This document shows, piece after piece, positions 25,520-35,666 of a stretch of 64,000 bases of DNA. A program made the translations under genes and the position numbers. Within the stretch, counting starts at the first letter, position 1; each line of letters opens with the position of its first letter. The notes under the pieces are model-generated. The model searched no databases. It saw only the letters and a program-made list of their open reading frames with translations, and was not told where the DNA came from. The DNA comes from Pleomorphomonas sp. T1.2MG-36 (GTDB taxonomy: Bacteria; Pseudomonadota; Alphaproteobacteria; Rhizobiales; Pleomorphomonadaceae): positions 372,001-436,000 of the forward strand of contig NZ_CATNLY010000023.1 of assembly GCF_950100655.1 (NCBI RefSeq), written 5' to 3'.

Positions 25520-26581
25520 ATGAAGCTTACCAAGATTCTGGCTGCCACGCTCGTGATCGGCGTTTCCGCCATGGCCACCGCGTCCTACGCCGCCGAGAAG
25601 GGCAAGGTTGGCATTGCCATGCCGACGCAGTCCTCGTCGCGCTGGATTTCCGACGGCCATAGCATGGTCGAGCAGTTCAAGGCTGCCGGCTTCGAGACCG
25701 ACCTTCAGTACGCTGAAGACGACATCCCGAACCAGCTGAACCAGATCGAGAACATGGTGACCAAGGGCGTCAACGTCCTCGTTGTCGCCTCGATCGACGG
25801 CACGACGCTCACCGACATTCTCGCCAAGGCCCACGAGGCCGGCGTCAAGGTGTTCGCCTACGACCGCCTGATCCGCAACTCGCCGAACGTCGACTATTAC
25901 TCGACCTTCGACAACTTCCAGGTCGGCGTGCTTCAGGCCTCGTCGCTTGAGACCCCGCTCGGCCTCAAGGACGGCAAGGGCCCGTTCAACGTCGAACTGT
26001 TCGCCGGCTCGCCCGACGACAACAACGCCACCTTCTTCTTCAATGGCGCCATGAGCGTCCTGAAGCCCTACATCGACAGCGGCAAGGTCGTCGTTCAGTC
26101 GGGCCAGACGGAGTTCGCCCAGGTCGCCACGATGCGTTGGGATGGCGCCACCGCCCAGGCTCGCATGGACAACATCCTGTCGGCCAACTACACCGACAAG
26201 CATGTCGACGCCGTGCTGTCGCCCTATGACGGCATCTCGATCGGTATCATCTCGTCGCTGAAGGGCGTCGGTTATGGCACCGAAGGCACGCCGATGCCGT
26301 ACGTCTCCGGCCAGGACGCCGAGCTGCCGTCCGTCAAGGCGATCATCGCCGGCGAGCAGTATTCGACGATCTTCAAGGACACCCGCGAGCTCGCCAAGCA
26401 GACCGTGAAGATGGTCTCGCAGGCTCTTGAGGGCAAGGAAGTCGAAGTCAACGACACCAAGACCTACGACAACGGCGTGAAGGTCGTTCCGTCCTTCCTG
26501 CTGAAGCCGGTTCTGGTGACCAAGGACAACTACAAGGAGATCGTGATCGACTCCGGCTACTACAAGGAATCGGACCTCTGA
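25520..26581 (+). CDS. chvE: Sugar-binding periplasmic protein ChvE (MmsB/XylF type)
   Basis: This 353-residue binding protein for monosaccharides has a signal peptide with cleavage near residue 24 (ATASYA|AEK). The mature part begins [18 protein letters not shown], characteristic of the ChvE group that binds glucose, galactose, arabinose and xylose. Lobe motifs include [30 protein letters not shown] and [19 protein letters not shown]. The start has a GGGGGAGAG site. It is the first gene of an operon with gguA and gguB. In Agrobacterium ChvE also signals to VirA; no vir genes are seen here, so transport and perhaps chemotaxis are expected. Confidence 0.92.
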   Translation: MKLTKILAATLVIGVSAMATASYAAEKGKVGIAMPTQSSSRWISDGHSMVEQFKAAGFETDLQYAEDDIPNQLNQIENMVTKGVNVLVVASIDGTTLTDILAKAHEAGVKVFAYDRLIRNSPNVDYYSTFDNFQVGVLQASSLETPLGLKDGKGPFNVELFAGSPDDNNATFFFNGAMSVLKPYIDSGKVVVQSGQTEFAQVATMRWDGATAQARMDNILSANYTDKHVDAVLSPYDGISIGIISSLKGVGYGTEGTPMPYVSGQDAELPSVKAIIAGEQYSTIFKDTRELAKQTVKMVSQALEGKEVEVNDTKTYDNGVKVVPSFLLKPVLVTKDNYKEIVIDSGYYKESDL

Positions 26582-26751
26582 TCAGGTCCTGATATCCCGA
26601 CATTCCGCGCGGGGCACGTTCCCCGCGCGGTCTTCAAAATCTGCCCGCTGCGCGGATCGGCGCGCCCTTGCGGCGCCCTGGCGGCAACACACCAACAACA
26701 AGACTATTCTGCCTGTCGCCCATCGGAGATCGGCGGACAAAGGAGCCTCGC

Positions 26752-28290
26752 GTGAGCACGAACGTGATCCTCGAGATGCGCAACATCACCAAGACGTTTC
26801 CGGGCGTCAAGGCGTTGAGCGACGTCAGCTTTTCGGTAGAGGAAGGCGAAATCCACGCGCTCTGCGGTGAGAATGGCGCCGGCAAGTCGACGCTGATGAA
26901 GGTGCTGAGCGGCGTCTATCCCCACGGCACCTATGACGGCGAGATCTACTACAATGGCGAGCTCAAGAAATTCGGCTCGATCAAGGATACCGAGGAAGTC
27001 GGTATCATCATCATTCACCAGGAACTCGCGCTGATCCCGATGCTGTCGATCGCCGAGAACATCTTCCTGGGCAACGAGGTCGCCAAGGGCGGCGTCATCA
27101 ACTGGGCCGAGGCGACGCGCCGGACCACCGAGCTCTTGGCCAAGGTCGGCCTCAAGGAAAATCCCTCGACGCTGATCACCAACATCGGCGTCGGCAAGCA
27201 GCAGCTGGTCGAGATCGCCAAGGCACTGTCCAAGAAGGTGAAGCTGCTGATCCTCGACGAGCCCACGGCCTCGCTCAACGAAAGCGATTCCAACGCGCTG
27301 CTCGACCTCCTGCTCGAGTTCAAGAAGCAGGGCCTCACCTCGATCATCATCTCGCACAAGCTCAACGAGATCTCCCGCGTCGCCGACAAGATCACCGTCT
27401 TGCGCGATGGCGCCACCGTCGAGACGCTCGACTGTCATGCCGAGAAGATCTCCGAAGCGCGCATCATTCGCGGCATGGTCGGCCGCGAGCTCAGCGACCG
27501 CTTTCCCAAGCGCGTGTCTAAGGTCGGCGAGACCATCTTCGAAGTGCGCAACTGGACGGCCTATCACCCGATCCACTCCGACCGGAAGATCTCCAACGGC
27601 ATCAACCTCAACGTCAAGCGCGGCGAGGTGGTCGGCATCGCCGGCCTGATGGGCGCCGGCCGTACCGAGTTCGCCATGAGCGTGTTCGGCCGGTCCTACG
27701 GACAGAAGATTTCCGGCGAAGTGCTGATCAACGGCAAGCCGGCCGACGTTTCCACCGTGGAACGGGCGATCAAGTCGGGATTGGCCTACGTTACCGAGGA
27801 TCGCAAACAGCTTGGTCTGGTGCTGATCAACAACGTGATGCACAACAACACGCTGGCCAACCACAAGGGCATCTCGAAGAACTTCGTCATCGACGAGTAT
27901 ACCGAGCGCAAGGCGGCCAACGAGTATCGCCAGAAGCTTCGAATCCGCACACCCAGCATCTACCAGGATGTCGTCAACCTCTCCGGCGGCAACCAGCAGA
28001 AAGTCGTGCTGGCCAAGTGGCTGTTCGCCAATCCGGACGTGCTCATTCTCGACGAGCCGACGCGCGGCATCGACGTCGGCGCCAAGTACGAGATCTATAC
28101 CATCGTCAACGACCTCGTCGCCGCCGGCAAGGCGGTCATCTTCATCTCCTCGGAAATGCCGGAGCTTCTCGGCACCTGCGACCGCATCTACGTCATGAAC
28201 GAAGGCGCGATCGTGGCCGAAATGCCCGTAGCCGAGGCCAGCCAGGAAAACATCATGGGCGCCATCATGCGCTCGGGGGAGAAGGTTTGA
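26752..28290 (+). CDS. gguA: Sugar ABC transporter ATP-binding protein GguA
   Basis: This 512-residue protein with two fused ATPase domains is typical of the RbsA/XylG/MglA class. The first domain has Walker [10 protein letters not shown] (39-47). The second has the usual degenerate Walker A (GLMGAGRTE) but an intact signature LSGGNQQKV and Walker [11 protein letters not shown]. The start is GTG at 26752, preceded by AAGGAG at ideal spacing; an in-frame ATG 84 bases earlier has no site and adds an atypical Arg-rich leader. It energises GguB for monosaccharide uptake. Its stop overlaps the gguB start by one base. Confidence 0.93.
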   Translation: MSTNVILEMRNITKTFPGVKALSDVSFSVEEGEIHALCGENGAGKSTLMKVLSGVYPHGTYDGEIYYNGELKKFGSIKDTEEVGIIIIHQELALIPMLSIAENIFLGNEVAKGGVINWAEATRRTTELLAKVGLKENPSTLITNIGVGKQQLVEIAKALSKKVKLLILDEPTASLNESDSNALLDLLLEFKKQGLTSIIISHKLNEISRVADKITVLRDGATVETLDCHAEKISEARIIRGMVGRELSDRFPKRVSKVGETIFEVRNWTAYHPIHSDRKISNGINLNVKRGEVVGIAGLMGAGRTEFAMSVFGRSYGQKISGEVLINGKPADVSTVERAIKSGLAYVTEDRKQLGLVLINNVMHNNTLANHKGISKNFVIDEYTERKAANEYRQKLRIRTPSIYQDVVNLSGGNQQKVVLAKWLFANPDVLILDEPTRGIDVGAKYEIYTIVNDLVAAGKAVIFISSEMPELLGTCDRIYVMNEGAIVAEMPVAEASQENIMGAIMRSGEKV

Positions 28291-29483
28291 TGAATACGCC
28301 CAACGAAGCCACCCAGACGGCCGCGCCGTCGCTTGCCGTCTTCCTCCGGCAGAACATGCGCGAGTATGGCATCCTCATCGCGCTCGTGGTGATCATGGTC
28401 TTCTTCCAGATCATCACCGGCGGCGTCCTGTTCCGCCCGGTCAACCTGACCAACCTCGTGCTGCAGAACTCGTTCGTCGTCATCATGGCGCTGGGCATGC
28501 TGCTGGTCATCGTTGCCGGCCACATCGACCTCTCCGTCGGCTCGATCGTCGCCATCATCGGCGCCGTGGCCGCGGTCATGATGGTGAACTACAAGATCGA
28601 CCCATGGACGACCTCGCTCGTCTGCCTCATCCTCGGCGGTGCCATCGGCGCGGCGCAGGGCTACTGGGTGGCCTATCACCACATCCCGGCGTTCATCGTG
28701 ACGCTGGCCGGCATGCTGGTGTTCCGTGGCCTGACGCTCTGGCTCCTGGGGGGCATGAACATCGGTCCGTTCCCGAGCGAGTTCCAGAAGCTCTCCACCG
28801 GCTTCCTGCCCGACCTGTTCGATATGGGCGGCCTGCACTCCACCTCGATCATCCTGACCATCGCCATTCCGGCTCTCCTGGTCTTCCTGTCGTGGCGCAG
28901 CCGCAAGCTCAACGAGTCGCATGGCATCGAGGTCGAGCCCTTCGCCTTCTTCTTCACGCAGAACGCCGTGCTCGTCGCCGTCATGGTCTACCTCGGCTAC
29001 CAGCTCTCGACCTACAAGGGCTTCCCGAACATCCTGGTGATCATGGGCGTGCTGATCGCCTTCTACACCTTCGTGACCACCCGCACGACCATCGGTCGCC
29101 GCATCTACGCGCTCGGCGGTAACGAGAAGGCGACGAGGCTCTCCGGCATCAACACCGATCGCCTCAGCTTCTACACCTTCATCAACATGGGCGTTCTCGC
29201 GGGCTTTGCCGGCCTGATCGTCGCCGCCCGCCTCAACTCCTCGACCCCGAAGGCCGGTAACGGCTTCGAGCTCGACGTCATCGCCGCCTGCTTCATCGGC
29301 GGCGCCTCGACAACGGGCGGTGTCGGCAAAATCACCGGCGCGGTGGTCGGCGCCTTCATCATGGGCGTGCTGAACAACGGCATGTCGATCATGGGCCTCG
29401 GCATCGACTTCCAGCAGATGGTCAAGGGCCTGGTGCTGCTCGCCGCCGTCGTGTTCGACCTCTACAACAAGCAGAAGGGCTGA
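28290..29483 (+). CDS. gguB: Sugar ABC transporter permease GguB
   Basis: This 397-residue membrane permease of the XylH/RbsC type has about ten hydrophobic segments. Family landmarks include GHIDLSVGSIVAIIGA near residue 70, the YALGGNEKATRLSGI cytoplasmic loop that contacts the ATPase, and FIGGASTTGGVGKITGAVVGA near the C-terminus. It is translationally coupled to gguA (TGATG). A strong terminator follows, so the operon ends here and the gguC gene found next in Agrobacterium is not present. Confidence 0.93.
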   Translation: MNTPNEATQTAAPSLAVFLRQNMREYGILIALVVIMVFFQIITGGVLFRPVNLTNLVLQNSFVVIMALGMLLVIVAGHIDLSVGSIVAIIGAVAAVMMVNYKIDPWTTSLVCLILGGAIGAAQGYWVAYHHIPAFIVTLAGMLVFRGLTLWLLGGMNIGPFPSEFQKLSTGFLPDLFDMGGLHSTSIILTIAIPALLVFLSWRSRKLNESHGIEVEPFAFFFTQNAVLVAVMVYLGYQLSTYKGFPNILVIMGVLIAFYTFVTTRTTIGRRIYALGGNEKATRLSGINTDRLSFYTFINMGVLAGFAGLIVAARLNSSTPKAGNGFELDVIAACFIGGASTTGGVGKITGAVVGAFIMGVLNNGMSIMGLGIDFQQMVKGLVLLAAVVFDLYNKQKG

Positions 29484-29512
29484 GGCTCCCCCTCCTCCCT
29501 CCAACCTGCGAG

Positions 29513-29543
29513 CCGGGACCGAAAGGCCCCGGTTTCTTTTTTT
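29513..29543 (+). terminator. Rho-independent terminator of chvE-gguAB
   Basis: A GC stem (CCGGGACC with GGCCCCGG, one mismatch, GAAA loop) is followed by TTTCTTTTTTT. Confidence 0.88.
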
Positions 29544-29667
29544 GCCGGACGAGTCCTCTCCGGCACCGGCGCCATGGACGCCCTGGCAGGAAGTATCGAA
29601 GCAACGGGAATAAACGTCGTCGCGGCGTGTTGTTGAGGCTGGGGCATGCCGCCCCGGAGCCGAACCG

Positions 29668-30285
29668 ATGCGACACCTCCTGCCCGATCACATCTCACGC
29701 CATGTCCGGCAGTCCCTGACCCTCCTCTTCCTGCCGCTCCTGCTCGCCACTGCGCCGGCAGGCGCTGCTAGTTTCGACGATCTCGCCGGCCGCTATGCCA
29801 TCGGCGATCAATCGAGCGTCACTTTCTCGATCTCGGGCACACTCGTTCCAACCGTGCATGGCAGCTTTCACAGCTTCTCCGGAGATTTTCGCCTCAATCC
29901 AGAGCATGTCGAGCGATCGTCGGTGACCTTCTCCGTCGCCTCGAGCTCGATTACCACCGGGATCGCCCCGCTCGACAGCTTGCTCCGATCATCCGTGGTG
30001 TTCGATGCGGTGGACCATCCGGACATCCGCTTCGCGTCGACCGCAGTACGCCGAACATCGGAGACCACCGCCGAGGTGGATGGCCTTCTGGAACTTAAGG
30101 GGCAGACACTGGCCGAACATTTCACCGTGACGCTGACGGGGCACGGCGACAAACGGCCGGAGTTTCACGTGATAGGCCGCGTGGCTCGTTCGGCTTTCGG
30201 GATGAACATCGGCCGACCGGTCTATTCGGACGACGTGGTGTTCAACCTCGACGTCCAGGGCCGTCACGTGCGCGCCGCCGGTTGA
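29668..30285 (+). CDS. YceI-family periplasmic protein
   Basis: This 205-residue secreted protein has an N-terminal basic region, a hydrophobic core and a likely cut near residue 34 (APAGAA). The YceI lipocalin-like beta-barrel follows: YAIGDQSSVTFSISGTLVPTVHGSF, VDHPDIRFASTAV, ELKGQTL, and ARSAFGMNIGRPVYSDDVVFNLDVQ. The family binds isoprenoid-type lipids in the periplasm; the cellular role is mostly unknown. It stands alone between two terminators, so it is probably monocistronic. Confidence 0.87.
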   Translation: MRHLLPDHISRHVRQSLTLLFLPLLLATAPAGAASFDDLAGRYAIGDQSSVTFSISGTLVPTVHGSFHSFSGDFRLNPEHVERSSVTFSVASSSITTGIAPLDSLLRSSVVFDAVDHPDIRFASTAVRRTSETTAEVDGLLELKGQTLAEHFTVTLTGHGDKRPEFHVIGRVARSAFGMNIGRPVYSDDVVFNLDVQGRHVRAAG

Positions 30286-30316
30286 TGGAGAGCTGCCGCT
30301 GCCCTCTCTGCTGACG

Positions 30317-30354
30317 AAAAAGGCCGCGCCCCCCCTGGACGCGGCCTTAGCTTT
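30317..30354. terminator. Bidirectional terminator between yceI-like gene and galM
   Basis: A perfect 9-bp stem AAGGCCGCG / CGCGGCCTT with an 11-base loop is flanked by an A run on the left (T run for the minus strand) and CTTTT on the right. It separates two convergent genes. Confidence 0.85.
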
Positions 30355-30368
30355 TCCCGACGCCGGAC

Positions 30369-31331
30369 TCAGAAGCCCGAGAAGCGCCACTCGATGCGAT
30401 GATGATAGGTCTCGCCCGGGCGCAGCACCGAACTCGGATAGCTCGCCTCGTTGGGGGCGTTGGGGAAGGTCTGCGGCTCAAGCGCGAAGCCGGCGTTCTT
30501 CAGCAGTTCGGAGAACGGCGCCTTGATCGCCGGCGTGAAGTGCTCACCGGTGTAGAGCTGAATGGCCGGCTCGGTCGTCCAGACCTCAAGCGTGCGGCCG
30601 GTGACCGGCTCGATCGCGCGAGCGCCGAGATGCAATTCGCCACGGCCGGCATCGAGCACGAAGTTCTGGTCGTAGGGACCGGCAATCGGACGCTTCTCAC
30701 GGAAGTCGAAACGCGTCCCGACCACATCGGCCAGCGGGCCGAGGGGAATGAGATCGGCGTCGACCGGTGTATAGCGGCTCGCCGGGATCTGCATCAGATG
30801 ACCGAGAATATCGCCCTTGCCCAGCAGGTTCCAGTAGACGTGATTGGTCAGGTTGACCACCGTGGGCTTGGTCGTGGTGGCGGTCATGTCCAGATAGAGC
30901 GTCTGCCCCTTGAAGCCGTAGGCCGCCTTGACAGCCAGCGCGCCGGGAAAGCCCATGTCCCCATCGGGGGAATCCAGCCGGAACACCACTTCACCGCCGG
31001 CCTCCTCGACCTCCCAGCTCAAGTGTCCGAAGCCAAGGGCACCGCCATGCAACTGCTTGGAACCTTCGTTGGCCGGCAAGCTGTAGGTGGCGCCGTCGAG
31101 CGTGAAGCTCGCTCCGGCGATGCGGTTGGCAAAGCGACCGCAGATGGCACCGGCCCAGCCATCGCCGTCGGGAGCATTGAGGCGGCCGGACGAACCGACC
31201 ACCGTCTGCACCGGTCCGCCGGAGCTCGTCGGCACGTAGAGCGCCACGAGCTGCGCGCCGGCCGGGCTGAAAATGGCCTTGAAGCCGTCGCCGCCATCAA
31301 GCGTGATGAAGTCTTCAACCGGATGTGTCAT
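30369..31331 (-). CDS. galM: Aldose 1-epimerase
   Basis: This 320-residue GalM-fold mutarotase interconverts alpha and beta anomers of aldoses. Catalytic histidines appear in KQLHGG and in VNLTNHVYWNL, with a Glu near the C-terminus in FALEPQTFPNAPN. The start at MTHPVEDF has a GGGGAGAG site; an in-frame start 16 codons earlier is unlikely. It is divergent from the FadR-type regulator and near a lactonase and dehydratase of sugar oxidation. It would supply the anomer needed by a sugar dehydrogenase. Confidence 0.9.
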   Translation of the reverse strand: MTHPVEDFITLDGGDGFKAIFSPAGAQLVALYVPTSSGGPVQTVVGSSGRLNAPDGDGWAGAICGRFANRIAGASFTLDGATYSLPANEGSKQLHGGALGFGHLSWEVEEAGGEVVFRLDSPDGDMGFPGALAVKAAYGFKGQTLYLDMTATTTKPTVVNLTNHVYWNLLGKGDILGHLMQIPASRYTPVDADLIPLGPLADVVGTRFDFREKRPIAGPYDQNFVLDAGRGELHLGARAIEPVTGRTLEVWTTEPAIQLYTGEHFTPAIKAPFSELLKNAGFALEPQTFPNAPNEASYPSSVLRPGETYHHRIEWRFSGF

Positions 31332-31460
31332 GCTTCTCTCCCCGCGCTCTCCTGGAGCGGTCCTCGAAATATCCGTCAATCTCGCTCAAGTTCGCGAAAA
31401 ACAAAAGGTTTTTTCGTCGTTGACCTTTCGGCTGGCTCCCAAGGCCGCAAGGTTGTGGCA

Positions 31461-31471
31461 TAGTCGCACTA
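31461..31471 (+). promoter_or_regulatory. FadR-type operator between galM and its divergent regulator
   Basis: TAGTCGCACTA is an inverted repeat (TAGT-N3-ACTA) that fits the FadR-subfamily GntR consensus TNGT-N3-ACNA exactly. It lies in the shared promoter region of galM and the FCD regulator, where autoregulation would be expected. Confidence 0.55.
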
Positions 31472-31536
31472 GCCTCACAATTTCAGGCGCAATGGCTTGA
31501 TTCGTGGAGGTCGCCGGGCGGTTTGTGGGGAGTTGC

Positions 31537-32253
31537 ATGACACGACGGACGGCTCAAAAGCGTTCGCGCCAGGATGAGATTGTGCGCGAACTGGCCCACG
31601 AGATTGTCAGCGGTCACCGGCCGGAGGGCAGCCTGCTGCCATCCGACGCCGAACTGATGTCACGCTTCGGCGTGTCGCGGACGGTGTTGCGGGAATCGTT
31701 GAAGACATTGGCCGCAAAGGGCCTGATCCAGCCCAAGACGCGCGTCGGCACCCGCGTGGTCGAGCGGACGAACTGGAACCTCTTCGACCCGGACATGCTG
31801 CGGTGGCATCTCGACTGCGGCATCGGGCTCGAGCTGCTTGCCCATCTGTCCGACGTACGCCTTGCCCTCGAACCGGTCGCCGCCTCGCTCGCGGCGCACC
31901 GACGGAGCGAAGCGGATGTTGCCGCGCTCCATGCCATCGTCGATCGCATGGAGGCGCCCGACGCCTCACCGGAGATTTTCGCAGCCGCCGACCTCGACTT
32001 TCACCTCGCCGTCGCCCGTCTCAGCGGCAACCCATTCTTCCGCACGGCGTCGGCCCTGATCGAGGTGGCGCTGGCCGCCACCTTCGCCATCACCACCCCG
32101 GTCAACGACCCGAAGGCCAAGGCCGCCTCTTGCGCCGCCCACCGCCGCGTCGTGACGTCGATCGGCGATGGCGACGGCGATGCAGCGGCGGCGGCCATCG
32201 TCGAAACGATCCGCTCGGGCGCGGCACGCGTGGCAGCGGCCGCCGGCCGCTGA
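31537..32253 (+). CDS. FadR-subfamily GntR transcriptional regulator (FCD domain)
   Basis: This 238-residue regulator has a winged HTH (about 10-75, LLPSDAELMSRFGVSRTVLRESLKTLAAKGLI) and an all-helical FCD ligand domain. Metal-binding type residues are visible in DLDFHLAVARLSGN and in the final AHRRVV helix. The start ATG has a GGGGAG site; a GTG 33 bases upstream is in frame but less likely. FCD regulators of sugar-acid pathways respond to organic or sugar acids. The tail-to-tail neighbour is a sugar-acid dehydratase, and candidate operators lie upstream of both flanking operons. Confidence 0.88.
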   Translation: MTRRTAQKRSRQDEIVRELAHEIVSGHRPEGSLLPSDAELMSRFGVSRTVLRESLKTLAAKGLIQPKTRVGTRVVERTNWNLFDPDMLRWHLDCGIGLELLAHLSDVRLALEPVAASLAAHRRSEADVAALHAIVDRMEAPDASPEIFAAADLDFHLAVARLSGNPFFRTASALIEVALAATFAITTPVNDPKAKAASCAAHRRVVTSIGDGDGDAAAAAIVETIRSGAARVAAAAGR

Positions 32254-32272
32254 CAGCGTCGTTCTCCGGCGC

Positions 32273-34039
32273 TTAGTGGCTGTCGCGCGGATCGGTATCG
32301 GCCACCTTCTGGTACTTCACCGCCATCTCCATGACGGCGCCGTCGGCGAGCTGGCCGACCGTTGCCCGGTAGAGTTCCTGCCAGGGCGTCTGGCTGGCCG
32401 GGTAGACCGGCGTGAATGCGGCGCGGCGGCGCTCCCACTCATCGACATCGACGAGCGCATCGGCGGTGCCTGCGTTGAGATCGACCCGGATGCGATCGCC
32501 CGTCTTGAGTAGGCCGAGCCCGCCACCCACCGCCGCTTCGGGCGACGCGTTGAGGATGGACGGCGATCCGGACGTGCCGGACTGCCGGCCGTCGCCCATG
32601 CAAGGCAATTCACGGACACCGCGTTCGATGAGCGAAGCCGGCGGCTGCATGTTGACCACCTCGGCCGAGCCGGGCCAGCCGACCGGGCCGGCATAGCGGA
32701 TCACCAGGATGGTTTCCGGCGTGATGCCAAGCGCCGGGTCCTCGATGCGATGGTGATAGTCCTCCGATCCATCGAAGACCACGACCGGTCCCTCGAAGAC
32801 GTTTTCCGCTCCCGGCCTCGACAGGTAGCGGGCGCGAAACTCGTCGGAGATCACCGACGTCTTCATGATGGCGGCGTCGAACAGGTTGCCCTTCAGCACG
32901 ATGAAACCCGCCTTGTCCTTCATCGGGGCATCGTAGGGCTTGATCACCTCGCCGTCGGGAGCTGGGAACGGGGCGAGGTTGTCGGCCATCGTACGGCCTG
33001 AGACGGTCAAGGCATCGCCATGAAGGCGACCATTGTCGAGCAGCGCCTTCATCACCACCGGCAGGCCGCCGGCCCGATGGAACCCCTCTGACAGATGGCT
33101 GCCGGCCGGCTGCATGTTGACCATCAGCGGCACGTCGTAGCCGACGCTCTGCCAGTCCATCGGTTCGATCGGCACGCCGGCATGGCGGGCGATGGCAACA
33201 ATGTGCGGCTGGGCATTGGTGGAGCCGCCGATCGCCGAGTTGACGACGATGGCGTTCTCGATCGCCTGCCGCGTCAGGATCTTCGACGGTCTCAGGTCTT
33301 CCTCGACCATGGCGACGATGCGCTCGCCGGTGCGGTAGGCCATCTGCCCGCGCTCGCGGTAGGGAGCCGGGATGGCGGCATTGCCGGTGAGGCTCATGCC
33401 GAGCGCCTCAGCAAGGCAGTTCATGGTGGAGGCGGTGCCCATGGTGTTGCAGTAGCCGTCGGACGGGGCCGAGGCCGCCGCCGCCTCGATGAACTCCTCG
33501 TAGTCGATCTCGCCGGTGGCCAGTTGCAGCCGCTTCTGCCAGATGATGGTGCCGGAGCCGGCCAGCTTGCCCTCGTACCAGCCGTCGAGCATCGGCCCGC
33601 CGCTCAGCACAATGGCCGGCAGATCGACGGTGGCGGCGGCCATGATCAGCGCCGGCGTCGTCTTGTCGCAGCCGGTGGTCAGCACCACGCCATCGAGCGG
33701 GTAGCCGTGCAGGATCTCGACGAGGCCCAGATAGGCGAGGTTCCGGTCAAGCGCCGCCGTCGGCCGCCGACCCGTCTCCTGAATCGGATGCACCGGAAAC
33801 TCGAAGGCGATGCCGCCGGCCGCCCGGATACCCTCGCGCACTCTTTCGGCCAGGCGCAGATGGACCCGGTTGCATGGCGACAGGTCCGAGCCGGTCTGGG
33901 CTATGCCGATGATCGGCCGATCGGATCGCAGCTCCTCGATGGTCAGGCCATAGTTGAGGTAGCGCTCGAGATAGAGCGCCGTCATCGAGGGATTGTCGGG
34001 ATTGTCGAACCAGAGCTTGTGGCGGCGCGGTCGGGACAT
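32273..34039 (-). CDS. xylD: Sugar-acid dehydratase, IlvD/Edd family (XylD-type D-xylonate dehydratase)
   Basis: This 588-residue [Fe-S] dehydratase closely follows, from memory, the Caulobacter XylD pattern: [47 protein letters not shown]. Cluster ligands are expected at Cys56, Cys124 and Cys197. It converts D-xylonate (or the epimeric L-arabinonate) to 2-keto-3-deoxy-pentonate. The lactonase gene is 28 bases upstream in the same operon and produces the acid substrate. The dehydrogenase and the later Weimberg/Dahms enzymes are not in the window. Substrate is inferred; arabinonate and other aldonates remain possible. Confidence 0.85.
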   Translation of the reverse strand: MSRPRRHKLWFDNPDNPSMTALYLERYLNYGLTIEELRSDRPIIGIAQTGSDLSPCNRVHLRLAERVREGIRAAGGIAFEFPVHPIQETGRRPTAALDRNLAYLGLVEILHGYPLDGVVLTTGCDKTTPALIMAAATVDLPAIVLSGGPMLDGWYEGKLAGSGTIIWQKRLQLATGEIDYEEFIEAAAASAPSDGYCNTMGTASTMNCLAEALGMSLTGNAAIPAPYRERGQMAYRTGERIVAMVEEDLRPSKILTRQAIENAIVVNSAIGGSTNAQPHIVAIARHAGVPIEPMDWQSVGYDVPLMVNMQPAGSHLSEGFHRAGGLPVVMKALLDNGRLHGDALTVSGRTMADNLAPFPAPDGEVIKPYDAPMKDKAGFIVLKGNLFDAAIMKTSVISDEFRARYLSRPGAENVFEGPVVVFDGSEDYHHRIEDPALGITPETILVIRYAGPVGWPGSAEVVNMQPPASLIERGVRELPCMGDGRQSGTSGSPSILNASPEAAVGGGLGLLKTGDRIRVDLNAGTADALVDVDEWERRRAAFTPVYPASQTPWQELYRATVGQLADGAVMEMAVKYQKVADTDPRDSH

Positions 34040-34067
34040 CGATCATTCTCCAGTCGGTGCGATGCGG

Positions 34068-34937
34068 TCAGCCAATCAGAACGGCCGGTTGCGGCAGCCC
34101 GCGGAACGGCCCATCGACAAGGTAGGTCAGGCCGGCCTCCGGCTCCGCGGCGCGCTTCTCCGCGTCGTAGCCCTCGAAAGCCGAGGTCACGAGAAGGCGG
34201 TCGAGGTTGGCTCCGACGAAAGCCGGACAGCTTACCTGCCGAGCAGGCAATGAAATGGTCCTGACGAGATGGCCGTCGGGATCGTAGGCATCGACGGCCG
34301 AGCCACCCCAGCGGGCGTTCCACAGGAGACCGTCGGCACCCACCGTGGCGCCATCGGGGCCGCCGCCGCTCACCTTGCAGAACACCTGTCGTTCGCCGTT
34401 CGGGAGCCCGGTGAGCGGATCGACGGCGAGCCGGTAGATGACGTGTTCCGTAGTATCGGAGAAGTAGGCCGTGCCGCCATCGGGAGAGAAGGAGATGGCG
34501 TTGGGAATGGTCAGTCCATCGACGATCAGCCTGAGTTCGCCGGCGCGATACCACCAGATACGCCCGAATCCCGGTTCGAAGCGCCAGCCCATGGTGGAGA
34601 TCCAGAGGGCGCCGGCCGGATGCACGGCGCCATCGTTGCTGCGCGTGCCGGGTCGCTCGTCCCAGAACGGCCGAAGCTCTTGCAACGTGCCGTCGTCGAT
34701 CGACCTGAGGTGCAGCCCGGCATCGCTGGCGATCAGATGCCGGTCGTTGTCGACGCGGGCAGCGACGGTGGCATGAAAGGGAAGATCGTGGATTTGCGGG
34801 GCAGCGTCGTCGAGCCCCATCTCCAGCAGCTTGCGGTCGAGGATATCGAACCAGAACGCCTTGGCGCGTCCGGGGTGCCAGCTCGGCCCCTCGCCAAGAT
34901 GACAGGCATGACTGGACAAGACGGAAACAGTCGGCAT
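34068..34937 (-). CDS. SMP-30/gluconolactonase-family sugar lactonase
   Basis: This 289-residue six-bladed propeller lactonase contains the metal-site Glu in HLGEGPSWH, and SNDGAVHPAGALWISTMG and IPNAISFSPDGGTAYFSDT supply further metal ligands. It opens an aldonolactone to the aldonate. The start at MPTVSVLSSH has a GAGGAG site; eight upstream codons are also open. It is first in an operon with xylD, matching XylC (xylonolactonase) in function. A FadR-like operator candidate lies about 90 bases upstream. Confidence 0.87.
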   Translation of the reverse strand: MPTVSVLSSHACHLGEGPSWHPGRAKAFWFDILDRKLLEMGLDDAAPQIHDLPFHATVAARVDNDRHLIASDAGLHLRSIDDGTLQELRPFWDERPGTRSNDGAVHPAGALWISTMGWRFEPGFGRIWWYRAGELRLIVDGLTIPNAISFSPDGGTAYFSDTTEHVIYRLAVDPLTGLPNGERQVFCKVSGGGPDGATVGADGLLWNARWGGSAVDAYDPDGHLVRTISLPARQVSCPAFVGANLDRLLVTSAFEGYDAEKRAAEPEAGLTYLVDGPFRGLPQPAVLIG

Positions 34938-35025
34938 GCACTCCTCCTCGTCGGTGGGCACCTCCGCCTGTCACCGAACATGACAATAGCCTTCCGGTTC
35001 AGGCCTGACCAGCCGGAGCGGACAT

Positions 35026-35036
35026 AAGTCATACTA
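35026..35036 (-). promoter_or_regulatory. Candidate FadR-type operator upstream of the lactonase-xylD operon
   Basis: AAGTCATACTA differs from the TNGT-N3-ACNA consensus at one outer position. It shares its half-sites (AGT...ACTA) with the perfect site at 31461-31471 and lies about 90 bases before the lactonase start. Confidence 0.45.
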
Positions 35037-35054
35037 ATTGATCGATGGCCGCAT

Positions 35055-35666
35055 CTACTCGTGCGGCCAGGCCTGGAAAAGCGCGGTCCGCTCGGCGGCG
35101 GCGGTTAGCGCGGCAAGACGAGGATAGTCGGCCAAGGACACCACGTCCGGCACCAGGGCAGAAATGAAGGTTCCCGCCACGGCCAGCGTGATGCCCGCCT
35201 CGCTCGGGGGCGGCCCCAGCAGCCAATCGGCGCCGCCGATGTCGGCCTCGATGGCCGAAAGAGCTGCCTTGAGCTGTCCGGCGACACGATCGAGCCATGG
35301 CTGGTGCTGCTTTTCGGCCGGGCGGAGCTGGCGCTCGTAGACGATCTGGACCGCCTTCTCACACGCTGCAAGGCCCAGCCCGGTCAGGCGAACGTCGAGA
35401 CCGGCCAATCGCCCGTCAGCCGGACCGAGGGTTTTGCCGCCGGCTAGCACCTTCAGGGCATAATCGATGATCAGGGTGGAATCGAGCAGCACGACGCCAT
35501 CGTCGGTCACCACAGTGGGCGCCTTGACCACCGGGTTGATGGCGGCAAAGGCGTCATAGTGACGAAAGACCGAAAGCGGCTCGTGGGCGAAGGGAACATC
35601 GAGGGCGGCGAGCGTCAGCGCGGTACGGCGGACGTAGGGCGAATCGAGCATGCCAATAAGGCGCAC
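35055..35666 (-). CDS. Glutathione S-transferase-like protein
   Basis: This 203-residue protein has an N-terminal thioredoxin-like domain (MRLIGMLDSPYVRRTALTLAALDVPF), where the Ser near residue 9 is the usual glutathione-activating position. NPVVKAPTVV (cis-Pro loop) and LLDSTLIIDYA precede a helical C-terminal domain (about 85-200). Family role: conjugation or thiol redox in the cytoplasm; substrate unknown. It lies upstream of the lactonase gene on the same strand, but a 117-base gap with an operator candidate suggests a separate transcript. Confidence 0.85.
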   Translation of the reverse strand: MRLIGMLDSPYVRRTALTLAALDVPFAHEPLSVFRHYDAFAAINPVVKAPTVVTDDGVVLLDSTLIIDYALKVLAGGKTLGPADGRLAGLDVRLTGLGLAACEKAVQIVYERQLRPAEKQHQPWLDRVAGQLKAALSAIEADIGGADWLLGPPPSEAGITLAVAGTFISALVPDVVSLADYPRLAALTAAAERTALFQAWPHE

